A DNA stretch of 64,000 nucleotides, taken from positions 62,001 to 126,000 of the forward strand of contig JAHJCO010000005.1 in assembly GCA_018831265.1 (NCBI GenBank), written 5' to 3'. Under the pieces are notes generated by a model, which ran no database searches, had not been told where the DNA came from, and saw nothing but the letters and a program-made list of their open reading frames with translations. A program made the position numbers and the translations under genes. The stretch comes from Actinomycetota bacterium (lineage in GTDB: Bacteria > Actinomycetota > Geothermincolia > Fen-727 > Anoxymicrobiaceae). Of the stretch, positions 8,625 to 17,881 are shown one piece after another (the first letter of the stretch is position 1; each line of letters starts with the position of its first letter).

Positions 8625-11057
8625 ATGAAACCCCAGTCCGGCGGAATGAAATGGATCGCGCGGGCCGCGCTCGCGGCGGCGCTTTGCTCGGCTCTTATCG
8701 CGGCAGTAGCGATATCCCCCGCTCCGAAGGAGGGGTCGAAAGGGGGCGTCGTCTCGATACAGAAGGCCCTGGCGGGTGATTTTTCCGGCGCGGGACTGGC
8801 GGACCGCTATCTGTTGGGGCTGTTCTCAGGGGACTTCACGGACGACCTGAAGACGCATTACCCGGCCTCGGAGTGGCCCTGGGTGCGCAACGCGCGCCTG
8901 TTCGTCAACTGGAAGCTCATCGAGCAGGGTGGCAAGGGCCACTACGCCTGGTCGAGCCTCGACCAGGAGATAAACAGCGCGCTCTCCCTTGGCTTGAACA
9001 ACATCATGCTGACCATCAGCGGGCCCTGCCCCACCTGGGCGACCAACCCCAACAACCTCGACCCCAAGTTCATGGGCGTCCCCAAGAAGATGAGCGACTG
9101 GGCCGACTTCTGCGGAGCGGTGGCCGCGCGCTATCGCGACGTTGTGGATTTCTACCAGGTCTGGCAGGAGCCGGGTTGGGACAGCGACGCTCCGCCGGCC
9201 TCTTACGGGCTCATCTACTTCTCCGGGTACTGCGACTACCAGTACCTGGGGCTGCTCCGCTCGGCCTACCAGTCGATCAAGGCCGCCGACCCGGAGTCAT
9301 TCGTAAGCGCCGCCGCGATGATGAACGGGATAACCCGGTCGGCCAACGACTTCCACAACTACGACGTGCTCTTGAGCGGCGGCAACCTCGATGTCTCCAT
9401 GAAGGTCAGTGCGAACCGCGACATCGTCGCCGAGCGGCCGATGTACTTCAACTACCAGGGCACCTGGCCGGGGGGTAACGTGGAGCTGGGCGTCCAGACC
9501 CCGAACACCACATGGTACCTCGCCGAGGGTGCGACCCACCCCGGCTTCGAGGAGTGGATATCCATCCAGAACCCGCAGAACACCGACGCCACGGTCAACA
9601 TCACCTACATGTTCCCGGGCGGCGGCACGCAGCCCCAGACGGTGAGCGTGGGCGCCCACTCGCGCTACACGGTGGACGTGAACGCCGCGGTTGGACCGGA
9701 CAAGAACGTCTCGGCGAAGGTGGAGTCCTCCCAGCCGGTGGTGGTCGAGCGGCCTATGTACTTCATGTACCACGGGGTGTACCCCGGAGGTTCCATCGGG
9801 GCGGGCGTCACAGCGCTGTCCACCGAGTGGTTCCTCGCAGAGGGGGCGACCCACCCGGGGTTCGAGGAGTGGATATCCCTGATGAACCCGGGCGGCTCCT
9901 CCGCGAACGTGAAGATAACCTACATGTTCGACGGAGGAGGCACGCAGGTGCAGAACGTGACCATGCCTCCGACATCGCGAGAGACGGTCCTGGTAAACGA
10001 CATCATCGGTCCCAACAGGGACGTCTCGGCCATGGTGGAGTCGAGCCAGCCGATAATCGCCGAGCGGCCCGTGTACTTCAACTACCAGGGCAAGTGGCCC
10101 GGGGGCTCGACCCAGTTCGGCGCCACCCAGGCCGACAGCTCGTGGTTCCTGTCGGAGGGGACGACACGTAACAACGGTGTCGACGGGCAGTTCGACGAGT
10201 GGATCTGCATCCAGAACCCCGGCAACGCCACGGCCGAGGTGGACCTTACATACATGTTCACCGGGGGAGGCACCCAGGCCGGTCACGTGTCGGTTCCTGC
10301 TCACTCCAGGGAGACTGTGAACGTTGACGAAGAGGTGGGGGACAACCAGGATGTCTCCGTCCAGCTGGATAGCAGCCAGGACATAGTGGTCGAGCGGGCA
10401 ACCTACTACGACTACCACAACACCCACTCCGGCGGCGACGCCGAGCTTGGCTGCACCGCGGCCGGTAAGGAGTGGTACTTTGCCGAGGGCACGACCAGAT
10501 CCGGGTTCGAGGAGTGGCTCACCCTCCAGAACCCCAACGCCGCGGATACCGCGGTCACCATCACCTACATGTTCACCGACGGGACGACCCAGGAGCAGAG
10601 CGTGAACCTCCCGCCCAACAGCCGGACCACGGTCGGTGTCAACAGGTCGCTTTCCATGGTGAACATCTGTGACAGCCTGGCCATACACCCCTACGACTAC
10701 CCGGACTACTGGGCCTGGTACTACAACGTGCTGAAGGACATGTGCGCGGCAAAGGGGTTCGCCGGCAAGGAGATAATCGTCTCCGAGATAGGGTGGCCCT
10801 GGGGCACCATGCAGGAGTTCAGCCCCGAGGGGCAGCGCCAGGCGATAGGCGAGGTCGGCCTCGGCGGCCTGTGGGGCGCCGGGTGCAGGAAGATCTGGGT
10901 CTTCGAGGACATCGACATCGCGCCGGGAACCTCACCGGGCAACGACTACTACGGGCTCTACGACTACTACGGTAATCCGCACCCGGCCTGGGGCGAGTAC
11001 AAGAACTGGCAGACGCAGCTCCCCGACTACGGGAACAAACCGAACCATTTTCCTTGA
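8625..11057 (+). CDS. Secreted glycoside-hydrolase-like protein with four DUF5719-like repeats inserted in the catalytic domain
   Basis: The protein has 810 residues. ATG 8625 is preceded by GGAGGG; upstream in-frame codons are not needed. An N-terminal signal or anchor helix lies at about residues 9-30. A TIM-barrel-like glycosidase half follows, with WQEPGW and Glu182 as candidate acid/base. Residues about 262-680 are four ~105-residue repeats with motifs such as WYLAEGATHPGFEEWI and ERPMYF. The barrel then resumes at NICDSLAIHPYDYP, with EIIVSEIGWPWG and Glu721 as candidate nucleophile, followed by a WGAGCRKIWVFEDID strand. It probably acts outside the cell on a polysaccharide. Catalytic roles are inferred from clan A patterns. 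Confidence 0.8.
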   Translation: MKPQSGGMKWIARAALAAALCSALIAAVAISPAPKEGSKGGVVSIQKALAGDFSGAGLADRYLLGLFSGDFTDDLKTHYPASEWPWVRNARLFVNWKLIEQGGKGHYAWSSLDQEINSALSLGLNNIMLTISGPCPTWATNPNNLDPKFMGVPKKMSDWADFCGAVAARYRDVVDFYQVWQEPGWDSDAPPASYGLIYFSGYCDYQYLGLLRSAYQSIKAADPESFVSAAAMMNGITRSANDFHNYDVLLSGGNLDVSMKVSANRDIVAERPMYFNYQGTWPGGNVELGVQTPNTTWYLAEGATHPGFEEWISIQNPQNTDATVNITYMFPGGGTQPQTVSVGAHSRYTVDVNAAVGPDKNVSAKVESSQPVVVERPMYFMYHGVYPGGSIGAGVTALSTEWFLAEGATHPGFEEWISLMNPGGSSANVKITYMFDGGGTQVQNVTMPPTSRETVLVNDIIGPNRDVSAMVESSQPIIAERPVYFNYQGKWPGGSTQFGATQADSSWFLSEGTTRNNGVDGQFDEWICIQNPGNATAEVDLTYMFTGGGTQAGHVSVPAHSRETVNVDEEVGDNQDVSVQLDSSQDIVVERATYYDYHNTHSGGDAELGCTAAGKEWYFAEGTTRSGFEEWLTLQNPNAADTAVTITYMFTDGTTQEQSVNLPPNSRTTVGVNRSLSMVNICDSLAIHPYDYPDYWAWYYNVLKDMCAAKGFAGKEIIVSEIGWPWGTMQEFSPEGQRQAIGEVGLGGLWGAGCRKIWVFEDIDIAPGTSPGNDYYGLYDYYGNPHPAWGEYKNWQTQLPDYGNKPNHFP

Positions 11058-11094
11058 GGGAGGGCGGGCCGGCATGGGCAACGGGGGAGTTCTA

Positions 11095-11139
11095 CCCCGG
11101 TGACCGGCACCCCTGACCCGGTATGGGGTCTGACCGGGG
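11095..11139. repeat. Palindromic element between convergent genes
   Basis: CCCCGGT pairs with ACCGGGG around an inner GGGGTCTGACC-like segment. It sits between two converging genes and could work as a bidirectional terminator. The arms are imperfect. Confidence 0.55.
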
Positions 11140-11152
11140 CGTCGCGTGTGAG

Positions 11153-12655
11153 CTAGTAGTATCGCGCCAGGATCATGTAGAAGGCGGTGAACGCGAACAG
11201 CGTACCCAGGCCGCTCACGACCAGGTAGAAGAACCTCGATTTCCGGTAGATGATGCTCCTGTTGTAGAAGGGAACGAACAACAACGGGAGCGCCGGAATG
11301 AAGTACCTCCCGTGTATCGGGACCATCGCGGATCCCACGGTGCTTATCGTCGCGTACAGGGAGGTTATCACCGCCGCTTCCACCACCAGGAAGACGGCGA
11401 AGCTGCAGGCCTTCTGCCAGGCCGTGACCTTCAGCTCATCCTTGTCCAGCGCGGTCACCGATATCGCGGAGAACAGGAACAACCAGGGGACCCATGTCGG
11501 GAACGTGGTCGTCCCCCAGCTCATGCCCGCGATGACGTTGAGGGAGTTCTCGTAGTAGCCGATATAGAGATCGCGGCGCAACAGGTCCGACGCGACCGTC
11601 CGGACATACGACCACGGATGGCCGATGATATGCTTCAGCTGCCCGAACGGAGAGACCCCGGGCGCGATCATGGTCGTGATGTGGCGTCCCGCCAGGAACT
11701 GCCACAGGCCGACGATCAGGATCATCCCCAGCAGCATCGTCCCGAAGGTCAGGGCGTACCTCTTCAGGCCGCCGAACCTCTTCGGCGGGATGATCAGGAA
11801 CCCCAGGAAGACGAGGAAGTAGGGCGCCTTGACCAGGCTCAGCGCGAGGGCTATCAAGCCGAGGAAGACCAGCTCCCGCCTGCCGACCTCCAGGTCCGGC
11901 TGGAGTGCCAGCTTCAGGAAGTACGCCACCGCCAGGAACGAGAATGCTATCGTCAACGCGTCCGCGGAACTCGAGGAGATGAGGAACAACGTCGAGGGCA
12001 TCAGAAACAGCAGGAAGAAGGTCCACTTCATGATCGGCGCGACCCTTACTGCCATGAACGCCAGGATGAGCACTGCCAGCAGCGTGAACAGCCTGGCCAG
12101 GTACATCAGCAGAATCGGCGGTGCGCCGAAGAGCCGGCCGACGGCCATCGCGATCGCCTGCGGGACGTAGCATCCGGGAGGGTACTGCTGGTAGGAACGG
12201 ATGAACACGGTATCACCCGCTCTCAGCGGGATCTTGAACGCCTCGAGCGTGAGGTCCACGTCCTGTTTATCCCCGGTCTGCGCGATCAGCTCCCTCGAGC
12301 CGGTGACCTTGAAGGTCCCGGGGAAGCTCGCCGGGACGTAGTTGCCGGCTATGCCCTTGATCTCGGGGGGCAGCAGGCGTCCCTGCGAAAGCCTGTATGA
12401 GTTGTACAGGTGCATGGGCTCGTCGCACACCAGTGAAGGTGGAGTCGTCACCAGCAGAAGCACCCCGAAGACGAGCCCTACGATGACGACCATGTACTCG
12501 GGCCGCTGGAGGGTCTTCCAGAATCCGGTCTGTACCTTCTTCAGTACGGATACCGCCCTCTGACGGACCGACGGCCGGCCGGTCGTCCGGAGCTCGTCAT
12601 CCGATCCCGGGCGATCTGCCTCGGCTGTATGCTCTTCGGAGTCCTCGTCGATCAT
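11153..12655 (-). CDS. DUF2142-like polytopic membrane protein
   Basis: The protein has 500 residues. A charged cytoplasmic N-terminus (about 45 residues) precedes roughly ten or more membrane helices. The motif CDEPMHLYNSYRLSQGRLLP after the first helix is typical of DUF2142 proteins found in polysaccharide loci of Actinobacteria and Firmicutes. The acidic DEP motif is consistent with a GT-C-like active loop. It is the last gene of a three-gene minus-strand set, 13 bases after a methyltransferase. The biochemical role of DUF2142 is not established. Confidence 0.78.
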   Translation of the reverse strand: MIDEDSEEHTAEADRPGSDDELRTTGRPSVRQRAVSVLKKVQTGFWKTLQRPEYMVVIVGLVFGVLLLVTTPPSLVCDEPMHLYNSYRLSQGRLLPPEIKGIAGNYVPASFPGTFKVTGSRELIAQTGDKQDVDLTLEAFKIPLRAGDTVFIRSYQQYPPGCYVPQAIAMAVGRLFGAPPILLMYLARLFTLLAVLILAFMAVRVAPIMKWTFFLLFLMPSTLFLISSSSADALTIAFSFLAVAYFLKLALQPDLEVGRRELVFLGLIALALSLVKAPYFLVFLGFLIIPPKRFGGLKRYALTFGTMLLGMILIVGLWQFLAGRHITTMIAPGVSPFGQLKHIIGHPWSYVRTVASDLLRRDLYIGYYENSLNVIAGMSWGTTTFPTWVPWLFLFSAISVTALDKDELKVTAWQKACSFAVFLVVEAAVITSLYATISTVGSAMVPIHGRYFIPALPLLFVPFYNRSIIYRKSRFFYLVVSGLGTLFAFTAFYMILARYY

Positions 12656-12668
12656 GGTCTTCTCACGG

Positions 12669-13424
12669 TCATGTCAAGGGCTTCCTCGCCCTGTATCCGA
12701 TCCTCATTCCAAGGAACTTCAGCCGCCTGCTCGAGTTGAACAGCCTGAGAAGAACCACCAGGGGCCGGAAGAACGCCATGGGGACGGAGCGCAGCCAGGG
12801 AAACCGGGTCCGTACGAGTCTCTCGTCGATGGTGTAGAGGGACTCCGCATCGAACCGCTCGACGTCCAGCCCGCTGGAGGTGAGCATGCGCTTGAGCTCC
12901 CAGGGCGTGTACCTGTGCTCGAACTGCTTGACCCTGCGGAAGAACAGCCTGGAGAGCAACGTGACCGGAAGGGGGAGGAAGTTCGGGCCCGTGAGCACGA
13001 CCACGCCCCCGCGCTTGACCACCCGGCTCATCTCCCTCACGGCGGCCAGCCTGTCCGCTCCGGATGGCATGTGCTCGATCGCGGAGAAGCTGGTCACCAC
13101 GTCGAAGGTGCAGTCGTCGAAGTCCAGGTGCCTTCCGTCACCCGTCTCGATCCTTATCGCCAGGCCGTCGATGAGCCCTCGTCCGTCGGCCTCCTTCAAC
13201 CTCTCTCCGGCGGCCCGGATCATCTCCACGTCGTAGTCGATACCCGTCACGTCCGCGCCCCGAAGGGCCATCCAGACGTCGTCGTAGAGGTGGATGCCGC
13301 AGCCCACGTCGAGGACCTTCAGGCCTGGTAGATCGATGCCGTCCAGCAGCCTGCGGTCGACGCCGGAGACCTGCAGGTAGTAAGCGGGGATCTCCCTGGA
13401 GAACCACTCGAGCGCTTCGACCAT
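12669..13424 (-). CDS. Class I SAM-dependent methyltransferase
   Basis: The protein has 251 residues. Motif I is VLDVGCGIHLYD (near residue 37), the acidic adenosine contact is GIDYD, and motif II/III is FDVVTSFSAIEHMPSGADRL followed by RVVKRGGVVVLTGPNF. This is the ordinary layout of Methyltransf_11/25 enzymes. It lies 13 bases upstream of the DUF2142 gene and downstream of another methyltransferase on the same strand. It may modify a sugar or lipid in the surrounding pathway; the substrate cannot be deduced. Confidence 0.85.
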   Translation of the reverse strand: MVEALEWFSREIPAYYLQVSGVDRRLLDGIDLPGLKVLDVGCGIHLYDDVWMALRGADVTGIDYDVEMIRAAGERLKEADGRGLIDGLAIRIETGDGRHLDFDDCTFDVVTSFSAIEHMPSGADRLAAVREMSRVVKRGGVVVLTGPNFLPLPVTLLSRLFFRRVKQFEHRYTPWELKRMLTSSGLDVERFDAESLYTIDERLVRTRFPWLRSVPMAFFRPLVVLLRLFNSSRRLKFLGMRIGYRARKPLT

Positions 13425-13443
13425 CTTTCAGCTTTCATGTTCC

Positions 13444-13512
13444 GTAGCGCCTGGTAGCGCCGCCTTCCAGGCGGCATAATATCACGTCGTGCCGGCGGGA
13501 TGACGGCGCTAC
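13444..13512. repeat. Inverted repeat with internal hairpin at a gene end
   Basis: GTAGCGCC at 13444-13451 and 13454-13461 pairs with GGCGCTAC at 13505-13512. An inner hairpin GCCGCC-TTCCA-GGCGGC occupies 13459-13475. The stop codon TAG of the methyltransferase gene (13511-13509, minus strand) is part of the right arm. Confidence 0.7.
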
Positions 13513-14699
13513 GACCTGCGCGCCTTGAGGAAGCGCACGTACTTCAGCGGGCCGCGGCTCTTGAGGGCCTCGTTCTCGGCGAGGAGCCTGTGGCCGTGCT
13601 CACGAAGCCTCTCGATCTCCTCCTGCTGGGTCGCTACCCCTTCGGCGAGCTCCCGGTTGCGCTCGTCCGCTTCGCCCAGGCGGCGGCCCAGCTCCAGAAT
13701 CTCTTCCTCCTGGCGGTGGATGATATCCATCTTCCTCGCGCCCTCCCACGCCAGCGGCGCGCCCGGCACAGGCTCGCGCCGTCTTCTCATGACCTGGACA
13801 ATGAAATCGGCGGGCAGGCTCCCGCCCCGGGTGAGGCCCTCGTCGAGGGCCAGTACAAGGTCCAGGTAGGCCCTGTCGACCTCGTCGTCCTCGTCGAAGT
13901 TGCCGATAATGCCTTCCAGCAGGGGGTGCAGCAGCCCGGCGCCCAGCGGCCTGGCCTCCAGGGTCTCGAAGTACAGGTCTGCCAGCGGCAGCAGCTCGGA
14001 TGAGCGTACCGACTCGCTGGGGTCCGCCTCGATCATGTGCGCCAGCGGCTTGCGCTCGATGCGGTTCCGGGTCCTCTCAGTGAGGTGGTTGAACCGGTAG
14101 CGGCGGGGTAACCGCGAGTAGACCCTGTTCACCAGCGCCATCCTGGCGTCGTCCCACTGGAATCGGTCGGGGCCGACGTACTCGTAGATTACGAGCAGGC
14201 CGTCCGCCTTGAGCGCTCCATGGAGCTGCTCCAGGCAGTGCTCCAGGTTGGTGAGGTGGTGCAGGGCGGCTGCGCTCACCGCGAAGTCGTAGCGCCCCGG
14301 GTCGAGGTCATCGGCGTTCAGGTCGCGGACCAGGTAGTCTATGGTGCGCTCCCCACGGCCTTCGACGGCGACTGAGAGGGCCTCGGTGGAAATGTCGACA
14401 CCTTCCATCGCGGCCGCGAGGCCGTGGTCGATGATGAGCCGTTCCAGGTAGCCGGAGCCGCTGCCGATGCTCAGTCCCAGGTCGGGCGGGCTGTCGAAGA
14501 AGGTGGAGAGCGCCCAGTCGATGTAGCCGGTGTCCGGGTCGCCGGAGACCAGCCGGTTTATGTGGCGCTCGGTCTGCGGGTGCTCGGCCCACCCGAGCAG
14601 GCGGAGCCTCTCACGGTCGCGGCAGTACAGTCCCCAGTGGGACCCGACCTTCCCTGACCTCATCGACCGGTAGGAATCCGACCGCTCAGCTACCGACAA
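13509..14699 (-). CDS. SAM-dependent methyltransferase with C-terminal coiled coil
   Basis: The protein has 396 residues from TTG 14699, which has GGAGGAG just upstream. The SAM loop is LGLSIGSGSGYLERLI, the acidic residue is in EGVDIS, and AVSAAALHHLTNLEHCLEQL is the core motif. The region 180-310 looks like an insert or acceptor domain. The last ~75 residues (EEEILELGRRLGEADERNRE onward) are a clear coiled coil, then a basic tail. Such tails are common in methyltransferases that join surface-polysaccharide complexes. It is the first gene of the minus-strand trio. Confidence 0.82.
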   Translation of the reverse strand: MSVAERSDSYRSMRSGKVGSHWGLYCRDRERLRLLGWAEHPQTERHINRLVSGDPDTGYIDWALSTFFDSPPDLGLSIGSGSGYLERLIIDHGLAAAMEGVDISTEALSVAVEGRGERTIDYLVRDLNADDLDPGRYDFAVSAAALHHLTNLEHCLEQLHGALKADGLLVIYEYVGPDRFQWDDARMALVNRVYSRLPRRYRFNHLTERTRNRIERKPLAHMIEADPSESVRSSELLPLADLYFETLEARPLGAGLLHPLLEGIIGNFDEDDEVDRAYLDLVLALDEGLTRGGSLPADFIVQVMRRRREPVPGAPLAWEGARKMDIIHRQEEEILELGRRLGEADERNRELAEGVATQQEEIERLREHGHRLLAENEALKSRGPLKYVRFLKARRS

Positions 14700-14810
14700 T
14701 AACTCCTCCCGCTGTTCGACCTCCCGCGGCTCACCGGCGCGGTTTCTCTATAATGTATTCGGGCGGGCGGTACGTCTCGCCTTGTTGGCATGCAAGCGGG
14801 GGGAGAGGCA

Positions 14811-15782
14811 TTGGAGGGTAAGACGGACGAGGGCACCGGGAGCGCGGAGCCGCTGGTCTCGGTGATCATCGTGCTGTACAACTCCGGCGAGTTCATAGGG
14901 TCCTGCCTGAAGGCGCTGGCGGCATCGCGCTACCGGGAGTTCGAGGTCATCATGGTTGACAACGGCTCCACGGACGGCTCGGCTCGCACCGCCCGGCGGG
15001 CGGCGGAGGAGGCGGGCATCGAGAGGGTGCTCGTGAGCCGCCTCGCGCGCAACGCCGGGTTCGCGGCGGCCAACAACCGGGGGGCCGGGCTCGCGGACGG
15101 GGAGATACTGCTGCTGCTGAACCCCGACACCGAGGTCTACGAGGACGCTATAGGCGAGTTCGTGGAGGCGTGCCGGCCGAGCGACGTGGGCGTGGTGGGC
15201 TGCAAGGTCTACTACCCGGACGGCAGGACCATTCAGCACGCCGGAGGCTACATCCGGGACAACGGGCTGACCATGCACTACGGCGTGGACGAGGAGGACA
15301 CAGGGCAGTACGACCGGCCCGCCGACGTGGCCTACGTGACCGGCGCGGCGTTCGCGGTCCGGCGGGACGTGTTCTTCCGGGCGGGAGGTCTGGACGAGGG
15401 TTACTTCCCCGCCTACTTCGAGGAGACGGACCTGTGCCTGAAGGTGAGGCGGATGGGATGCCGGGTGCTGTACCACCCGGGGCCGCGCGTGATCCACCAC
15501 GAGTCGGTGACCACGGGCAAGTTCACCCGGCGCTACTACTACCTGTACCACCGGAACCGCGTACGCTTCATGCTCAAGAACTTCTCGGTCGATTTCCTGC
15601 TGAACCGCGCCTGGCCGATGGAGCAGCGCTGGCTGGGTATGATAGAGATGGAGGACCAGGCGATCCCGCTGAACAAGGCCTACCTGGTGAACCTGGTCAA
15701 CCTCCCACGTACCCTGCTTGCCCGGCGGCGCACCGACCGGCTCGTCGGGCCCAGGATCGAGGACACGGTCTCCAGCCTGTGA
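14811..15782 (+). CDS. GT2 family glycosyltransferase, rhamnosyltransferase-like
   Basis: From TTG 14811 the protein has 323 residues. A run GGGGGGAG at 14798-14804 favours TTG 14811 over ATG 14790. The GT-A fold is shown by VSVIIVLYNSGEFIGSCLKA, the DNGSTDGS motif, NAGFAAANNRG and a DxD-like LLNPDTEV. VTGAAFAVRRDVFFRAGGLDE and EETDLCLKVRRMG are typical of WbbL-like rhamnosyltransferases. The stop TGA is the first three bases of the 29-bp repeat that follows. Confidence 0.87.
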   Translation: MEGKTDEGTGSAEPLVSVIIVLYNSGEFIGSCLKALAASRYREFEVIMVDNGSTDGSARTARRAAEEAGIERVLVSRLARNAGFAAANNRGAGLADGEILLLLNPDTEVYEDAIGEFVEACRPSDVGVVGCKVYYPDGRTIQHAGGYIRDNGLTMHYGVDEEDTGQYDRPADVAYVTGAAFAVRRDVFFRAGGLDEGYFPAYFEETDLCLKVRRMGCRVLYHPGPRVIHHESVTTGKFTRRYYYLYHRNRVRFMLKNFSVDFLLNRAWPMEQRWLGMIEMEDQAIPLNKAYLVNLVNLPRTLLARRRTDRLVGPRIEDTVSSL

Positions 15783-15940
15783 AAGAATACCTCAGACCAA
15801 AAGTTTCACCGGATGTGGATTTCTGAACGGCCGCTGATGATGAAAGAAATGGTCGGAGGTATTCTTTCACGCTGATGAAAGAAATGGTCTGAGGTATTCT
15901 TTTACGCTGATGAAAGAAATGGTCTGAGGTATTCTTTCAC
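15780..15940. repeat. Cluster of 29-bp palindromic repeats
   Basis: A half unit TGAAAGAATACCTCAGACCA lies at 15780-15799. Three inverted full units follow at 15841-15869, 15876-15904 and 15911-15939, the last two in 35-bp tandem periods joined by a GCTGA linker. The third is the exact reverse complement of the units at 60238-60295. Each unit also has an internal TGAAAGAA/TTCTTTCA palindrome. The cluster starts at one gene's stop codon and ends one base before the next start codon region. Confidence 0.93.
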
Positions 15941-15941
15941 T

Positions 15942-16976
15942 ATGATGGATGGATCGATCGACATAGGAATGGTCGGGCTGGGCAAGATGGGCATCGCCCA
16001 CATGGCTATACTGAACGCCCTGGACGGCGCCCGGGTCACTTGTGCCGCGGAGAAGCAGGGCATTACAAAGAAGGGCATAACTACCGTGCTGCCCTCGGTC
16101 CGGCTCTTCGACGACTACCGGGAGATGCTCGAGCGGGAGCCCCTGGACGCGGTGTTCATCACTTCGCCAACGGCGCTGCACGTGCCGGTGGCCGCCAGAT
16201 GTCTCGAGAGGGGCCTGCCCTTCTTCGTGGAGAAGCCCCTTGGCCTCTCGGCGGGCGAGTGTGAGGGACTGGTCGCCACGGCGTCGGACCAGGCCATACC
16301 CACCATGGTCGGCTATTGCAAGCACTTCGTGGAGACCTTCGAAAGGGCGCGTGAGATACTCTGCTCCGGCGAGCTGGGCACCCCCGTGTACTTCTCCTCG
16401 CACATGTACGTATCGCAGCTGTTCCGCGCCGGGTCCGGATGGCGCTACAAGAAGGAGTCCAGCGGGGGTGGGGTCCTGAACATCCTGGCCACCCACCTCG
16501 TGGATGTGCTGGTCTGGTTCTTCGGCGGCATCGACAAGGTCTTCTGCGCCACCGGGGCGCACTACTCGAAGGAGGTCGAGGACTTCGTCAACGCCTACCT
16601 CACGTTTTCGTCCGGGCTGGCCGGTAGCCTGGACGCCTCCTGGAGCATCAGGGGCTACCGCCTCCCGGAGATCGACGTGACCGTGCAGTGCGAGGGTGGG
16701 ATGCTCCAGGTCACCGAGGACTACGTCCGATACATGCTGGACTCCGACGAGCGTTACCGGGTCCTGTACAGGCAGGACCTGTTCGAGGGGGTGCCCGTCT
16801 ACGTGGGCGGCTCCGAGTACACCAGGGAGGACCTTTACTTCCTGGACTGCCTGAGGGATGGCCGCACCCCGGCCCTCGACGTGGCCTACGGATACCGCCT
16901 CCAGCAGGTCACGGACGCAATGTACCGCTCGGCGGCGTCGGGTCGCGAGGAAACGGTCGGCGGGGGGAAGGCATGA
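15942..16976 (+). CDS. Gfo/Idh/MocA family oxidoreductase
   Basis: The protein has 344 residues. The NAD(P)-binding motif is GMVGLGKMGIAH, and the family EKP motif (FVEKPLGLS) is present. The C-domain has SSGGGVLNILATHLVDVLVWFFGG, with the His expected near the active site. Start ATG 15942 or 15945 lies directly after the 29-bp repeat cluster, whose GAGGT may serve as the ribosome site at a long spacing of about 11 bases. The stop overlaps the next gene (ATGA). It probably oxidises a nucleotide sugar or free polyol; the substrate is unknown. Confidence 0.87.
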   Translation: MMDGSIDIGMVGLGKMGIAHMAILNALDGARVTCAAEKQGITKKGITTVLPSVRLFDDYREMLEREPLDAVFITSPTALHVPVAARCLERGLPFFVEKPLGLSAGECEGLVATASDQAIPTMVGYCKHFVETFERAREILCSGELGTPVYFSSHMYVSQLFRAGSGWRYKKESSGGGVLNILATHLVDVLVWFFGGIDKVFCATGAHYSKEVEDFVNAYLTFSSGLAGSLDASWSIRGYRLPEIDVTVQCEGGMLQVTEDYVRYMLDSDERYRVLYRQDLFEGVPVYVGGSEYTREDLYFLDCLRDGRTPALDVAYGYRLQQVTDAMYRSAASGREETVGGGKA

Positions 16977-17881
16977 CCGTGGCCATCGACCGGATAATAC
17001 TCGGGCACAACCAGTTCATCGGGGTCAGCCACCTCTCCCAGGACGCCGCGCGCAGCAGGGTCGAGCGCTTCAGCGAGATGGGCAGGGTCGGGGAGCTGGT
17101 CCGTTTCTGCATCGAGTCCGGTGTCAGGGGCATGATGCTCTCCACCCACCCCCGGGCCAGGGACATACTCGATTACCTCGAGGCCGAGGGGCTGGCGGGT
17201 GAGCTGACCTTCTACCCCCTCATCCCGTACGCCCAGGGATACGTGAGGAGGATGAACGCGGTGGGCATGACGGGGATGGTCCGCGAGATCTTCAGGGCGG
17301 CCCCGCTCTCGACCAAGGCCGACATCGCGTGGGAGGGGTCGCTTGGTTACCTGCGCAAGGACTTCACCAGGCTGCTGGGGGCCTTCACCGATATCGAGAT
17401 GCTGACCTTCCGGGGTTTCAAGGTCGGCGCCGTCTTCCTGCACGACGCCTTCGTAGACCTCGCCCTGGCCCTGGGAGCCGCAGAGCAGGTCCGCTTCTTC
17501 GCCGAGCACGTGGAGGGGCGCCACGGAGTGCGCCCCGCCTTCGTCACCATGAACTTCCCCCTGCTGGTCGACTCGTTCCAGCGCTGGGGGATTCCCAAGC
17601 CGCTGGTCATGACCACCTTCAACAGGGCGGGCTTCCAGATGAATCCCTCGCGGGAGGCCTGCGAGGAGGCGCTCGGGCGGGACCTGGCGGACGTGGTGGC
17701 CATGAGCACCCTGGCCGCGGGGTACCTTGGGCCGCGCGAGGCGTACGGGTACCTGGCGTCGCTGCCCGGTATCCGCTCGATCGCGGTCGGGGTCTCCACC
17801 CCCGAGCACGCCCGGGAGACGTTCGGGCTCATCAGGGAGAAGGTGGGGTTCGGACCGGACCCGGGGGCTGAGGGCGCTTGA
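16973..17881 (+). CDS. Protein of unknown function, TIM-barrel-like
   Basis: The protein has 302 residues; ATG 16973 overlaps the oxidoreductase stop. I do not recognise a named family. It begins AIDRIILGHNQFIGVSHLSQ and has alternating strand-helix segments ending in residues suited to a barrel (GVRGMMLST, LTFYPLIPY, VFLHDAFVDLAL, KPLVMTTFNRAGFQMNPS). A C-terminal ADVVAMSTLAAGYLGPREA-like strand and SIAVGVSTPEHA resemble aldo-keto-reductase or aldolase barrels. It sits between a sugar oxidoreductase and a glycosyltransferase with overlapping codons, so a role in sugar precursor metabolism is inferred. Confidence 0.72.
   Translation: MTVAIDRIILGHNQFIGVSHLSQDAARSRVERFSEMGRVGELVRFCIESGVRGMMLSTHPRARDILDYLEAEGLAGELTFYPLIPYAQGYVRRMNAVGMTGMVREIFRAAPLSTKADIAWEGSLGYLRKDFTRLLGAFTDIEMLTFRGFKVGAVFLHDAFVDLALALGAAEQVRFFAEHVEGRHGVRPAFVTMNFPLLVDSFQRWGIPKPLVMTTFNRAGFQMNPSREACEEALGRDLADVVAMSTLAAGYLGPREAYGYLASLPGIRSIAVGVSTPEHARETFGLIREKVGFGPDPGAEGA

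Noticed and set aside
9297-10688. Minus-strand frame of 463 codons with regular repeats
   Set aside because: The repetition mirrors the DUF5719-like repeats on the plus strand, so it is not independent evidence for a gene.
15841-15940. Tandem 35-bp repeats that could be a CRISPR array
   Set aside because: The units are back to back with only a constant GCTGA linker and no variable spacers, and no cas gene is nearby.
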